Assembly: GCA_903864485.1 (NCBI GenBank)
Contig: CAIPGD010000038.1
Coordinates: forward strand, 1 to 5,957
Reading direction: 5' to 3'
DNA length: 5,957 nucleotides
DNA from: an uncultured bacterium
Lineage (GTDB): Bacteria; Pseudomonadota; Gammaproteobacteria; Burkholderiales; Burkholderiaceae_E
Every line of letters begins with the position of its first letter. Position 1 is the first letter of the stretch. The notes under the pieces are model-generated. The model made no database searches and was not told where the DNA came from. It worked only from the letters and a program-made list of their open reading frames with translations. This document shows positions 1-5,957 of the stretch, piece after piece. The translations under genes and the position numbers were made by a program.

Positions 1-774
1 CAGATCAAAGGGCAGGGGGTTCTTTGCGTGGTGGTGTGCGCGACCGGTCGCGGGATGAATGTTGAGGAGCCTATGCAGCGTGAATGCATCGAACTTTTTG
101 GAATCCGGGCTGAGAGCGTCCCGCAGTCGCGCAGCCGCCTTGCCCGTCGGTGCGGCGAGTGCAATGCGTGTGTTGGGGCGAAGTCGGAGCATGCAATCGA
201 TCAATTGCGCTGCTGTCCGGGTCTTGCCTGTGCCAGGACCGCCACTGATGAAGGTCATTGGGTTGAACAGCGCCTGTGCGACTGCGATGCGTTGCCAATC
301 CGGTGCGGCGCCGGATCCAGTCGGACTTGCTGAGCCAAAATCCGCATCGAGACACTCGCGAAATCGCGCGCTGTCGAGAATTTGAGGTCGAGGCGATTGA
401 GCCCGCTCCACCAATCGACGGGCTAGCCGGCGTTCTTGCTCAAAATGTCGGTACAGATACAGGCGATCGCTGTCGTCCAGGATCAACGGCTTTGCAGGTG
501 TTTGCATCGGCGTGCCGACGAGTTTCGACGCCAAAAGTTTGGCCCGAATGCCAGCGATGGTTTCGCCGGTCAGCGTGCTCTGCAAAGCGCTCAGAGGTAA
601 GCAGGAATAGCCCTCGGTGGTGGCCAGGCTCAGTTGTTCGCCGACGAGGCGCAGGCAGCATGCGATCGCCTCGGTCTCATCAGGCCTCCTGTGATTGAAC
701 TTGCGAGCCCAACTCTCAAGTACCTCGCCAAACCCAGTGGCCAGGTCGAGCGTGGCGCGTGCGGATTCGTTCAT
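1..774 (-). CDS. recD: RecD, exonuclease V alpha subunit (5'-3' SF1B helicase), N-terminal 258 residues; 3' end of gene outside window
   Basis: RecD is the fast 5'-3' motor of the RecBCD complex, acting on the 5'-ended strand of a broken duplex. The frame is open from the ATG at 774-772 to base 1 with no stop. Visible parts in order: an N-terminal domain (about 1-115) with the family pattern EGYSCLPLSAL, then RLYLYRHFEQER; a Q-motif-like DWQ at 159-161; Walker A GGPGTGKT at 178-185 (K184, T185); motif Ia AAPTGKAAARL at 207-217; and TLHRLL followed by HHAKNPLPFDL, which in E. coli RecD directly precedes the DExx motif. E. coli RecD is about 608 residues, so some 350 residues with motifs II-VI lie outside. 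The start overlaps the recB stop as ATGA. No clear Shine-Dalgarno lies upstream, so translational coupling to recB is inferred. Identity is very secure; activity of the missing part cannot be judged. Confidence 0.97.
   Translation of the reverse strand, partial: MNESARATLDLATGFGEVLESWARKFNHRRPDETEAIACCLRLVGEQLSLATTEGYSCLPLSALQSTLTGETIAGIRAKLLASKLVGTPMQTPAKPLILDDSDRLYLYRHFEQERRLARRLVERAQSPRPQILDSARFRECLDADFGSASPTGSGAAPDWQRIAVAQALFNPMTFISGGPGTGKTRTAAQLIDCMLRLRPNTRIALAAPTGKAAARLRDALSPDSKKFDAFTLHRLLNIHPATGRAHHHAKNPLPFDL
771..774 (-). other. recB-recD ATGA stop/start overlap
   Basis: Reading 774 to 771 on the minus strand gives ATGA: the recD ATG overlaps the recB TGA. The bases just upstream (mRNA sense, ending CCACGGAC before the ATG) contain no good Shine-Dalgarno. 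RecD synthesis probably depends on ribosomes finishing recB, which would help hold the subunits at equal amounts (inference). Confidence 0.93.
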
Positions 775-3700
775 GTCCGTGGCAGGAGTTGGTCGAACGC
801 GTTGATGGTGGCGAACGGTAATCGGTGCGTGTAAACGCCCAGAGATTTCCCGTTGGAATCGCGCCAGTGGGGCCGCATGCCCCGCACAAAACCATAGAGG
901 CACCCACCCATATGACGTTCGTAGTCATAGTCTGGTAGCCGCTGGCGCAAGTATCGATGCACCGCGACGCAGTACAGGAGCGATTGCAGGTGATACCCAT
1001 GAGCTTGCATCGCAGCTTCTATGGGTTGGCTGCTGTAGTCCTGCGGGGCATCACCGAGATGATTCGATTTCCAATCCAGAATATAGAACTTTTCGCCGGA
1101 TTGAACGATCAAATCGATGAACCCCTGCAGGTACTTGGGCGGTACACCGAACTGCAGCGAGGGCGCCGGGATTTGATACAAGCTTAGCCAGGTGTTCCAT
1201 TGTTCAGCGTCCAATGGTGGCGCCATGATTCGAAAACCCAGCTCATTCAGGCGCTGTTGCCGGGGGATTTGGCTGAGAGTAAACCCGTCTGCGAGCGTTG
1301 TCGTCAGGACATCGCGGACAAGCTGTAGGAGCATTTCCTGATGCAGACTGTTGTTCTTGAGGCCAAACTGGACCAATGCGCGGCTGATCTCGGAGTCCCA
1401 GCCGCTTGGGTCCGTGAAATCAATCTGTTCGAATACCAAGTGAATGCATTCACCAGCCTTGGGGCCTCTTGGGAAGTACACGATATCCGTGGGTGCAGGG
1501 GGCGGGGGGAGGGGGGGGCGATTCAACTCAGGCAGGGGCATGACGATCGGACCGACATCGATCGCTTCGATATCGATAAACGCGTCATGATCTTCCCCGC
1601 GATCTGTCTTGCGATCTTCCTTGCGTTTGCGAGTCAGACTCGAGAAACTTCCCTCCACCCAACCAGGGTCTCGCCGTGGTGCCAAACTTTCCCACCTGGG
1701 GCCGCCGGTCATCGGCTCGGCTGTTATGGGCTCGGCTGTTATGGGCTCGGCTGTTATGGCTCGCCCTGACTGCACGGCACCTGCGATCGGACGAGGACTT
1801 TCGGACGGCGTGGAATATCCAATTTGTCCGTCGGCAGCCGCTGCGATCGAGCGCCACGCTTGTTCGATCCGCTCGACTTCTGGTGTCAGCTTTAACCATT
1901 CCGCACGGGTGAACCCCGCGCCGCCTGCCAGCCAATTCAACAAACTCGAATGGCTATCCTTACTCGGAACAATACCCCCCGACCGGTCGAACGAGCCGAC
2001 GACCAAATAACAGCGATGAACCGCCCGCGTCAGGGCGACATACATCAGACGGATTCCCTCGGCCTCAGTCGCCTCGCGCTGGCGATCTTTCCGCTCGGCT
2101 GCATCGGGTGGGTCGAGCCTAAAATCCAGAACGGTCTGGCCTTGGCTGTTACGGTCTTCAATGGGTAGGGATCCTGACGTATTCTTCGGACCGTCAAGCC
2201 AGAGTAGCGGACAAAAAACAATCCCGTACTCGAGACCTTTAGATTTGTGAATCGTAACGATCTGAACCAGATTGCGATCTGATTCAAGGCGCAACTGGGC
2301 GTCCTCGGTCGAGTCGGGGTCTTCGCGCTGAGCACGCATCCAGCGCAGGAGTGCCTCAGGCGAGTTGGCATGATGGCTCGATCGCTGCAAGAGCTCGCCC
2401 AGGTGAAGCAAATTGGTGAGCCGGCGTTCGCCGTACACACATTCCAACAGGCGCTCGTCGACCGCCTCTTGCTCCCGCCAGCGTTGAAACATAAAAGCAA
2501 ACCCCTGCTGACGCCAGTCATTCAGGTACTGCTCAAAACGACTGCTCCAGTCGTTGATGGTTTGGTCATTATTGCGCCAAGAAAGAACCTCATCAGCCCT
2601 CAGGCCCATCAGTTCAGTTGCGAGGGCTCCAAGCAGCAACCGTTGGCGCTGGCCGCGATCGGGTGGGCCCAAGATCGCCGCAAGGATGCGCTCCAGTTCG
2701 AGCGCCTCGGGGCTCGTCCACACACTGGCCTGAGACAATTCAACGCTCGGGATCCCCACTTGGCTGAGCGCTTCCCGAATTGCCCGGCCCTGATTGTGGC
2801 TGCGCACCAGGATGGCAATATCCCCCGCGCGCAGAGGGCGGCCCTCAATCTGGACTGGTATGGTGAGCAGTCGCGCGATCTCGGCAACGGTCTGGCGGAT
2901 CGCCCATTGCTTGGCGTTGGCGCGCTTGATTAAGGCTCCTTTTTCGTCGCGGGGGAGAACCCAGAAGCGCATCGGCCATTGCGATTGGTGATCGTTGTTT
3001 TCAAGAAGAGGCTCCCGCTCGCGTGCACTCGCCTGAACCGGGCGGTAAGTGATCCCGGTTTGAATGAATGCGACCGGATTGGCATTGAACAACGCGTTGC
3101 AGGCCGAAACGAGGCCGGGGACCGAGCGTTGATTCTGACCCAGCGTCGCCACTCGATGCACGCGACTCTTGGCCTGAAGATAGGCGTGAATGTCCGCGTT
3201 GCGAAAACTGTAAATGGCCTGTTTGGGGTCACCCACGAAAAACAGTGGGACTGACCCGTCACCATAGATGTTCAGAAAGATCCCACATTGCAAGGGGTCC
3301 GTATCCTGAAACTCGTCGATGAGAGCGGCTGGGTATCGGGCGCGCAAGATGGCCCCCAGCCCCGCACCCGCACCCGTACCCGCACCTACCCCGAGGCTTG
3401 CTCTCGTACCTTCTCCTGAAACCCGATTGCCATTCAGAGCCTCCCAGGTGTTCAGCAGGAGGTCGTTATACGAAACGACGCGCTGTTCTTGCTTTCGCTT
3501 TGTCAGATCCTTGCCAGCGATTTCGATCATTTCGCGTTGCAGTCGGCGCAGCGCCAACTGACACTGAAGCCCAAGATTTTTCGCGCATTCGACCAGGGTT
3601 TGGGCTGCATCGAAGAAGCGATGTGATGGTGTCTCGTGACCACGCCGTGTGCGATTGAGCAGTTTTGATTGGGTCAACAGATGGATCTTGTCGGCGGTAC

Positions 3701-4583
3701 TAAGGTTTAGTAACGAACCCTTGCGCTGCAAGAGGACTTCATCCCAACGCGTTGCACCTTGCTGAATTGAGGAAGTGTTGTAGCTGTTGTTGTTCAGTTG
3801 CCCGAGCCCAGCTTCCAGGAGGCTCAGGGCTGCCTCCCGTTCGACTGACCAGATTTCTCGAACTGCGTTGAACGCATCCTCATAGGTGCGCGCACAAGTG
3901 CCCACCACCGATTGGTCGGCTACCGCGTTAGATTCGTCTGGTTCCTCGGGCCATCGTAAATTGGCAAATGGTCGGTCTTGGACCCGCTTCAGGATATCGG
4001 CCCACAGTTCGGGGCTTTGTTTGCTATCTCGAAGATGGCGCGTCAGCGCTCGATCAAGGGCTTGAGATCCAATCGTCCGGCGCCAATAATCGGCGACCGC
4101 CGCGCGGCGCATCGCGCCGTCGTCTTCAATCATTTCAAGTTGATAGGACGATCCAGTGGTTAGGGCCGTGTCGGTCAGAACCCGCTGACAGAATCCGTGA
4201 ATGGTGTAGATCGCGGCTTCATCAAACAGGTTCAGCGCGGCTTCAAGGCGACCAATGAGTTGCGTTTGGCTGAACTCGCCCCGCGCGCTGAGAGACTTCA
4301 GAAGTTCGGTGGCAAAAAGGCCGTCAGGGCTGTGCGGGTCCTGGGCCCCTCGCAACTGTGCCAGCGTGGTGACGATCCGTGAGCGGATTCGCTCGCGCAA
4401 CTCCGCAGTCGCCGCTCGTGTGAAGGTGACGACCAAAATCTGCTGAACTCCGAGGCTACGTTCCAGCAGGAGGCGCAGGTAGAGTGCGCAGATGTTCCAG
4501 GTCTTGCCCGTTCCGGCCGACGCCTCGATCAGGGTGATCCCATCAAGCTCGCAGCCAAAAACCTCGAGTGGTTCGGCGGTCAT
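771..4583 (-). CDS. recB: RecB, exonuclease V beta subunit (3'-5' SF1A helicase and nuclease), complete, 1270 residues
   Basis: RecB unwinds DNA 3'-5', holds the nuclease site of RecBCD and loads RecA after Chi (family knowledge). Helicase motifs seen: Walker A ASAGTGKT 21-28; Ia TFTRAATAEL 53-62; IHGFCQRVL 128-136; motif II IDEFQDTD 422-429; III VGDPKQAIYSFR 450-461; IV in AGDIAILVRS; V VTIHKSKGLEY 776-786; VI LMYVALTRA 846-854 with R853. A variable linker (about 925-1035) joins the nuclease domain, which opens at FPRG 1037-1040. Nuclease residues H1048, D1157, D1170 and K1172 match E. coli H956, D1067, D1080 and K1082; the two aspartates keep the 13-residue spacing. A QAHGYHLQ segment and FVRGM follow near the C-terminus. 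It is about 90 residues longer than E. coli RecB, explained by a Gly-Ala insert at about 398-410 and the repeat-rich linker. The ATG overlaps the recC stop and has a strong ribosome binding site. No frameshift is seen. Confidence 0.98.
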   Translation of the reverse strand: MTAEPLEVFGCELDGITLIEASAGTGKTWNICALYLRLLLERSLGVQQILVVTFTRAATAELRERIRSRIVTTLAQLRGAQDPHSPDGLFATELLKSLSARGEFSQTQLIGRLEAALNLFDEAAIYTIHGFCQRVLTDTALTTGSSYQLEMIEDDGAMRRAAVADYWRRTIGSQALDRALTRHLRDSKQSPELWADILKRVQDRPFANLRWPEEPDESNAVADQSVVGTCARTYEDAFNAVREIWSVEREAALSLLEAGLGQLNNNSYNTSSIQQGATRWDEVLLQRKGSLLNLSTADKIHLLTQSKLLNRTRRGHETPSHRFFDAAQTLVECAKNLGLQCQLALRRLQREMIEIAGKDLTKRKQEQRVVSYNDLLLNTWEALNGNRVSGEGTRASLGVGAGTGAGAGLGAILRARYPAALIDEFQDTDPLQCGIFLNIYGDGSVPLFFVGDPKQAIYSFRNADIHAYLQAKSRVHRVATLGQNQRSVPGLVSACNALFNANPVAFIQTGITYRPVQASAREREPLLENNDHQSQWPMRFWVLPRDEKGALIKRANAKQWAIRQTVAEIARLLTIPVQIEGRPLRAGDIAILVRSHNQGRAIREALSQVGIPSVELSQASVWTSPEALELERILAAILGPPDRGQRQRLLLGALATELMGLRADEVLSWRNNDQTINDWSSRFEQYLNDWRQQGFAFMFQRWREQEAVDERLLECVYGERRLTNLLHLGELLQRSSHHANSPEALLRWMRAQREDPDSTEDAQLRLESDRNLVQIVTIHKSKGLEYGIVFCPLLWLDGPKNTSGSLPIEDRNSQGQTVLDFRLDPPDAAERKDRQREATEAEGIRLMYVALTRAVHRCYLVVGSFDRSGGIVPSKDSHSSLLNWLAGGAGFTRAEWLKLTPEVERIEQAWRSIAAAADGQIGYSTPSESPRPIAGAVQSGRAITAEPITAEPITAEPMTGGPRWESLAPRRDPGWVEGSFSSLTRKRKEDRKTDRGEDHDAFIDIEAIDVGPIVMPLPELNRPPLPPPPAPTDIVYFPRGPKAGECIHLVFEQIDFTDPSGWDSEISRALVQFGLKNNSLHQEMLLQLVRDVLTTTLADGFTLSQIPRQQRLNELGFRIMAPPLDAEQWNTWLSLYQIPAPSLQFGVPPKYLQGFIDLIVQSGEKFYILDWKSNHLGDAPQDYSSQPIEAAMQAHGYHLQSLLYCVAVHRYLRQRLPDYDYERHMGGCLYGFVRGMRPHWRDSNGKSLGVYTHRLPFATINAFDQLLPRT
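1491..1518 (+). repeat. G-tract with G-quadruplex form; encodes the Pro-rich end of the RecB linker
   Basis: The + strand shows four G-runs of 3, 5, 6 and 8 (1491-1493, 1498-1502, 1504-1509, 1511-1518) separated by loops of 4, 1 and 1 bases, which fits the G3+N1-7 quadruplex pattern. The + strand is the template for recB, so the mRNA is C-rich. The other strand encodes PPLPPPPAPT, RecB residues 1023-1032, just before the nuclease domain. Folding is not shown by sequence alone. Confidence 0.8.
1587..1622 (-). repeat. 12-bp degenerate tandem repeat, 3 copies, encoding KEDR/KTDR/GEDH in the RecB linker
   Basis: Three codon-phased 12-bp units encode RecB residues 988-999 as KEDR, KTDR and GEDH. 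On the + strand the shifted units GATCTTCCCCGC, GATCTGTCTTGC and GATCTTCCTTGC (1589-1624) show the similarity. The segment is highly charged and follows SFSSL (979-983), a patch resembling the linker region of E. coli RecB. Confidence 0.75.
1713..1757 (-). repeat. 15-bp tandem repeat, 3 copies, encoding (ITAEP)x3 in the RecB linker
   Basis: Three adjacent 15-bp units (1713-1727, 1728-1742, 1743-1757) have + strand form GGGCTCGGCTGTTAT; only the first base of the first unit differs. The repeat is in codon phase and encodes residues 943-957 of RecB as three ITAEP copies. It falls in the linker between helicase and nuclease domains. Near identity at the DNA level suggests recent duplication by replication slippage. 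Confidence 0.95.
3355..3390 (-). repeat. Hexanucleotide repeat (CCCGCA-like) encoding a Gly-Ala insert in RecB
   Basis: Units of 6 bp run CCCAGC, CCCGCA, CCCGCA, CCCGTA, CCCGCA, CCTACC on the + strand. They encode alternating Gly with Ala/Thr/Leu/Val (about residues 398-410), between the VVSYNDLLLN segment (369-378) and motif II (422-429). E. coli RecB has no such Gly-rich stretch in my recollection, so this is probably a flexible loop expanded by slippage. Confidence 0.85.
4580..4583 (-). other. recC-recB ATGA stop/start overlap
   Basis: Reading the minus strand 4583 to 4580 gives ATGA: the recB ATG shares bases with the recC TGA. Such overlaps usually mean one polycistronic message and translational coupling. 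No gene, such as ptrA, lies between recC and recB here, unlike in E. coli. Confidence 0.95.
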
Positions 4584-5957
4584 GGCGAAGTGACCTCCAT
4601 ATCGGTCAAACGCGCGTCCTCAAGATGGTCTAGCAGCGGCTGATAAATCTGCAGTGCCAGTTCGGCAAATTTCGGATCGAGCGGATTGTTGACATCGCGC
4701 AGCGCAAGTTGATACGCAGGGTCCGCACTCTCACCGAATGGCTGGTTGCGGGTGCATTGCCAGGTCTTGAGTGCCTCGGTGGTTTTTCCCGTTGTCGCCA
4801 AGGCCCACGCCGAGCGCGGATAGAAATGCAGGGGCTGGCTTAGACCCGTCCGATAGAGTGCGATCAACTTAGACAGTATTGATTTTGGATCGACGACGGT
4901 GCGCAACCGGTAGATCCCATCCCTCGAGTACCACCTGGTCTCTTTCAACGTCAGGGCCGGCGCCGGTGGGGGATCGCAAGCGCACAAAAAAAGGTGGGTA
5001 ATCCACCCCTCAAGGTAGTCCTGTGCCCGCGCCGTCCGAAAGCTCCAGCGGACCAAACCGTCGGCACGAAGGTCGTTGAGCGTGCCATGCAGAGTCCAGA
5101 CTTCTCCGTTCAGATCAAATTCAAAGGTTTCAGTGATCGGGTCAAGTGGCGGGTCTTTCGACGCCTGCCGGATCGGTTGAGCAAATGCAACCAGGGTCTC
5201 AGCTTCGTCTTTCGCCGCAATGGTGCCAAGCGCGCCCGATGGCAACTCCGGTCCGGCCAGCGCCAATCGAGCGAGGGCGTTTGCGTCCATGCCAACAAGC
5301 GCTTTCGGCAACAGCCGTTCGACGAGTTGATGGCGAGTCAGCGCATCCATCACGAAGGGTTCTTCATCGAGCAAATCCATGTCCGCGTCGGTCAGCTGGA
5401 TCCCGAGTCGGTGCCGAAGAAGAAATCGTGCTGGATTCCTGAAAAATTCGATGAATCGATCAAGAGATACCGCTCGTAAAGAAGGATCGGGCGGCGGTAA
5501 TTCACGATTGAAAAAGGGCACGCCCTGAACCCACGGATTCATCGATTCAGAATCGTCGGACTCTTCATCTACGGAAAACAAATCGGTCGCGATCTCAGGT
5601 GCGTCGTCTGATGCGGCAAGATTGCGTGTTGCAAGATCGCGGGTTTCAAGATCGTCCGTCGCGAGATCATTCTTGCTGAACGATTGCAGAGGATGTTCGT
5701 GGGTGACGCGGCGACCCGCACCAGGCCAGATCCGTTCAACCTGATCCAGCAGGTCAGCAATTAGGACCGAGGGCGGAATGCGGCTGTTATCGCGAATGTT
5801 GCGCCCGGTGTAACTGAGAACGAGTCGGTCGCGGGCTGAAATGAACAGATCCAAAAATTGGTTGCGCTCATCGACGCGCCGCTGACGATCACCGCGCTGC
5901 GGCTTTGCTGCGATGAGATCAAACTCAAGCAGCCGCGATGCGCTTGGAAACGCCCCG
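4580..5957 (-). CDS. recC: RecC, exonuclease V gamma subunit, C-terminal 458 residues; 5' end of gene outside window
   Basis: RecC is the scaffold of RecBCD: it splits the duplex, channels the strands to RecB and RecD, and recognises Chi (family knowledge). The frame is open from the window edge (first whole codon 5956-5954) to the TGA at 4582-4580. Visible family segments: FDLIAAKPQRGDRQRR, then LFISARDRLVLSYTGRNIRDNS, PSVLIADLLD, HPLQSFS (5695-5675), SLDRFIEFFRNPARFLLRHRLGI, EEPFVMDALTRHQL, LHGTLNDLRADGLVRW, and the C-terminal LDPKFAELALQIYQPLL. These match the last ~480 residues of the 1122-residue E. coli RecC, which include the inactive nuclease-like domain that contacts RecD. Between HPLQSFS and the next conserved block lies an acidic, repeat-containing insert of about 40 residues. 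A TTG at 5854 is internal, because conserved sequence continues upstream of it. The stop overlaps the recB ATG. Residues involved in Chi recognition probably lie mostly upstream, so Chi specificity cannot be read here. Confidence 0.97.
   Translation of the reverse strand, partial: GAFPSASRLLEFDLIAAKPQRGDRQRRVDERNQFLDLFISARDRLVLSYTGRNIRDNSRIPPSVLIADLLDQVERIWPGAGRRVTHEHPLQSFSKNDLATDDLETRDLATRNLAASDDAPEIATDLFSVDEESDDSESMNPWVQGVPFFNRELPPPDPSLRAVSLDRFIEFFRNPARFLLRHRLGIQLTDADMDLLDEEPFVMDALTRHQLVERLLPKALVGMDANALARLALAGPELPSGALGTIAAKDEAETLVAFAQPIRQASKDPPLDPITETFEFDLNGEVWTLHGTLNDLRADGLVRWSFRTARAQDYLEGWITHLFLCACDPPPAPALTLKETRWYSRDGIYRLRTVVDPKSILSKLIALYRTGLSQPLHFYPRSAWALATTGKTTEALKTWQCTRNQPFGESADPAYQLALRDVNNPLDPKFAELALQIYQPLLDHLEDARLTDMEVTSP
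4593..4598 (-). promoter_or_regulatory. recB ribosome binding site (GGAGGT)
   Basis: In mRNA sense, GGAGGT lies 9 bases before the recB ATG at 4583-4581, inside the last codons of recC. This is a near-perfect Shine-Dalgarno at ideal spacing and fixes the recB start. It also means recB can initiate independently even though its ATG overlaps the recC stop. The recD start has no comparable site. Confidence 0.85.
5612..5671 (-). repeat. 15-bp degenerate tandem repeat, 4 copies, encoding NDLAT/DDLET/RDLAT/RNLAA in RecC
   Basis: Four codon-phased 15-bp units directly after HPLQSFSK encode NDLAT, DDLET, RDLAT and RNLAA. The + strand units GCAAGATTGCGTGTT and GCAAGATCGCGGGTT differ at only two positions; the other two are more diverged. 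A strongly acidic stretch rich in Asp, Glu and Ser follows. The insert sits in a variable loop of RecC's C-terminal half. Confidence 0.85.

Noticed and set aside
473..480. GCGATCGC palindrome (the cyanobacterial HIP1 octamer)
   Set aside because: I noticed one copy only, within recD coding sequence; the gene content is proteobacterial, so chance is the simplest explanation.
28..698. Several + strand open frames and minus-strand frames at 71-355 and 440-661
   Set aside because: They are shadows of recD, whose own frame is continuous from 774 to base 1 and carries clear helicase motifs.
1341..2010. + strand and minus-strand frames spanning the RecB linker, one containing repeated GLGCY/SAVMG-type units
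   Set aside because: The repetition in these frames is the ITAEP-coding 15-bp repeat read in the wrong frame or strand; recB covers the region.
2370..2933. Open frame of 187 codons on the + strand
   Set aside because: It lies wholly antisense to the conserved RecB helicase core, has no recognisable domain, and is explained by codon bias of recB.
5852..5854. TTG at 5854 as the start of a 424-residue protein
   Set aside because: The frame stays open upstream to the window edge, and the residues before it (FDLIAAKPQRGDRQRR) match conserved RecC sequence, so the TTG is an internal leucine codon.
1..5957. E. coli-type Chi octamer (GCTGGTGG or its complement)
   Set aside because: None was noticed by eye on either strand. 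The Chi sequence of this organism is unknown, so its absence says little.
1..5957. A new defence or accessory system hidden in the window
   Set aside because: All sequence is accounted for by three overlapping, recognisable recBCD genes with intact catalytic motifs; there is no intergenic space for another element.

Overview
The window is one contiguous piece of a recC-recB-recD operon, all on the minus strand. It encodes the RecBCD (exonuclease V) helicase-nuclease that processes DNA double-strand ends for homologous recombination and degrades unprotected linear DNA. In the direction of transcription (high to low coordinate) it holds the C-terminal part of RecC (enters at 5957, stops at 4580), a complete RecB (4583 to 771) and the N-terminal 258 residues of RecD (774 down to base 1, running off the edge). 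There is no intergenic space: both junctions are 4-base ATGA overlaps. No RNA gene, mobile element, CRISPR array, promoter or terminator was seen.

The proteins resemble the Escherichia coli type of RecBCD, so a proteobacterium, most likely a gammaproteobacterium, is suggested. Base composition looks moderately GC-rich. E. coli has ptrA between recC and recB; here the three genes are directly adjacent. I cannot name the genus.

How the genes work together (family knowledge): RecB is a 3'-5' SF1A helicase carrying the only nuclease active site. RecD is a 5'-3' SF1B helicase. RecC is an inactivated helicase/nuclease-like scaffold that splits the strands and reads Chi. Every catalytic motif that should fall in the window is present: Walker A in RecB and RecD, RecB motifs Ia-VI, and the RecB nuclease residues equivalent to E. 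coli H956, D1067, D1080 and K1082. The complex therefore looks functional.

The unusual content is in non-conserved loops and linkers. RecB is 1270 residues, about 90 longer than the 1180 of E. coli. It carries in-frame short tandem repeats: a Gly-Ala hexanucleotide repeat just before motif II, three ITAEP copies, three charged 4-residue repeats, and a Pro-rich stretch whose DNA is a long G-tract with the form of a G-quadruplex. The visible part of RecC carries four degenerate copies of a 5-residue repeat. I found no undescribed system. The repeat-loaded linkers are the feature most worth a second look.
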